Source of the DNA: Castellaniella hirudinis_A
GTDB lineage: Bacteria; Pseudomonadota; Gammaproteobacteria; Burkholderiales; Burkholderiaceae_B
NCBI RefSeq assembly: GCF_047468865.1
Contig: NZ_JBLGTV010000003.1
Span: 262,889 to 326,888, forward strand
Length of the DNA stretch: 64,000 nt
Direction: 5' to 3'
Under the pieces are notes generated by a model. The model was not told the DNA's origin. It did no database searches and was given only the letters and a program-made list of their open reading frames with translations. Shown piece after piece: positions 63,713-64,000 of the stretch (position 1 is the first letter of the stretch; each line of letters starts with the position of its first letter). Made by a program: the position numbers and the translations under genes.

Positions 63713-63900
63713 AGCCCCAATATGATGAAGACACGCGCAAGGCGCTGGAAAGCCTGCGCAACTCCGTGGCTAAGGCACTGGATCGCAAGCGGCGCTTGGG
63801 CCAGTACGCCGTGGTGTGGAAGGACGGCAAGTCGGTCTACATCGGGCCGAATCCGCCTGAGCCGAAGGAACCGACCCGCAGCGACACCGAGCGGCGCTGA
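63709..63900 (+). CDS. Small hypothetical partner of the zeta-like kinase
   Basis: The 63-residue charged protein (MKPQYDEDTRKALESLRNSVAKALDRKRRLGQYAVVWKDGKSVYIGPN) overlaps the kinase gene by four bases, indicating coupled translation. Its size and position suit an antitoxin, but it has no resemblance to the epsilon antitoxin and its role is inferred from context only. Confidence 0.65.
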   Translation: MKPQYDEDTRKALESLRNSVAKALDRKRRLGQYAVVWKDGKSVYIGPNPPEPKEPTRSDTERR

Positions 63901-63911
63901 ATGGATGCTCT

Positions 63912-64000
63912 GGCAGCGTCTGGCAGCTGAAGGAATATCTGAGGGATTGCAAGCATCGGGAACCAGAGGCGGTCGTGCGCTTCGAGACGCCACCAGGCAG
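63912..64000 (+). mobile_element. IS21-family IstA transposase fragment
   Basis: Read in frame from 63912 the sequence gives SVWQLKEYLRDCKHREPEAVVRFETPPG, matching the IstA segment just before the catalytic core (usually LxxYxxxLxP...VVRFETxPGxQMQ). The upstream part of istA is absent because the small partner gene ends at 63900, so this is a 5'-truncated remnant or the window cuts a larger IS beyond 64000. Confidence 0.6.

Overview
This is a GC-rich bacterial chromosome segment with dense operons and long antisense open frames. Gene content and order (lysS-prfB, infA, recJ, lolCD-tatD-comEC, purL, guaB-guaA, TRAP and NitT/TauT uptake systems) suggest a betaproteobacterium of the order Burkholderiales, probably Alcaligenaceae (Bordetella/Achromobacter/Castellaniella relatives). 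The family placement is inference. No rRNA, tRNA or CRISPR was found.

Layout. 1-2862: gene tail, a GC-rich intergenic repeat, two IscR-type operators and a short isc operon (iscR-iscS-iscU-like-iscA). The IscU-like protein lacks the first cysteine ligand and the partner aspartate, and no hscBA-fdx follows. 2938-5663: lysS and prfB, with the +1 frameshift site in prfB. 5805-8575: TehA-family transporter and a chemoreceptor. 8674-15496: TRAP dicarboxylate-type transporter with two binding proteins and a divergent DctS/DctR-like two-component pair. 16317-19829: NitT/TauT-type ABC transporter and a solute-binding-like protein. 19878-24009: infA, an EamA exporter, recJ and a conserved hypothetical. 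24050-29606: LolC/E, LolD, TatD and ComEC. 29773-34852: branched-chain 2-oxoacid dehydrogenase operon closed by a strong terminator. 35040-41646: alpha/beta hydrolase, PHP phosphoesterase, GreB and PurL.

41647-48988 is one codirectional cluster: OmpR-type regulator, histidine kinase, Fbp-type binding protein, two-domain permease and ATPase. The kinase continues in frame through a third hydrophobic segment with a signal-peptidase-like site into a complete periplasmic solute-binding domain related to the neighbouring binding protein. 49134-54900: guaB, an M20 amidohydrolase, an MFS transporter and guaA.

54901-64000 is an island inserted at the 3' end of guaA, with different base composition. 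It carries a truncated P4-type integrase, a truncated zinc-motif gene, a plasmid RepA followed by four iterons and a DnaA box, two blocks of 10-bp-phased repeats, a TraJ-like relaxosome protein without a relaxase, a TacA/TacT-type toxin-antitoxin pair, an in-frame fusion of a type III methyltransferase to the C-terminal half of the restriction subunit, a zeta-toxin-like kinase with a small partner, and an IS21 transposase fragment at the window edge. It looks like an integrated, partly decayed mobilizable plasmid carrying defence and addiction genes.
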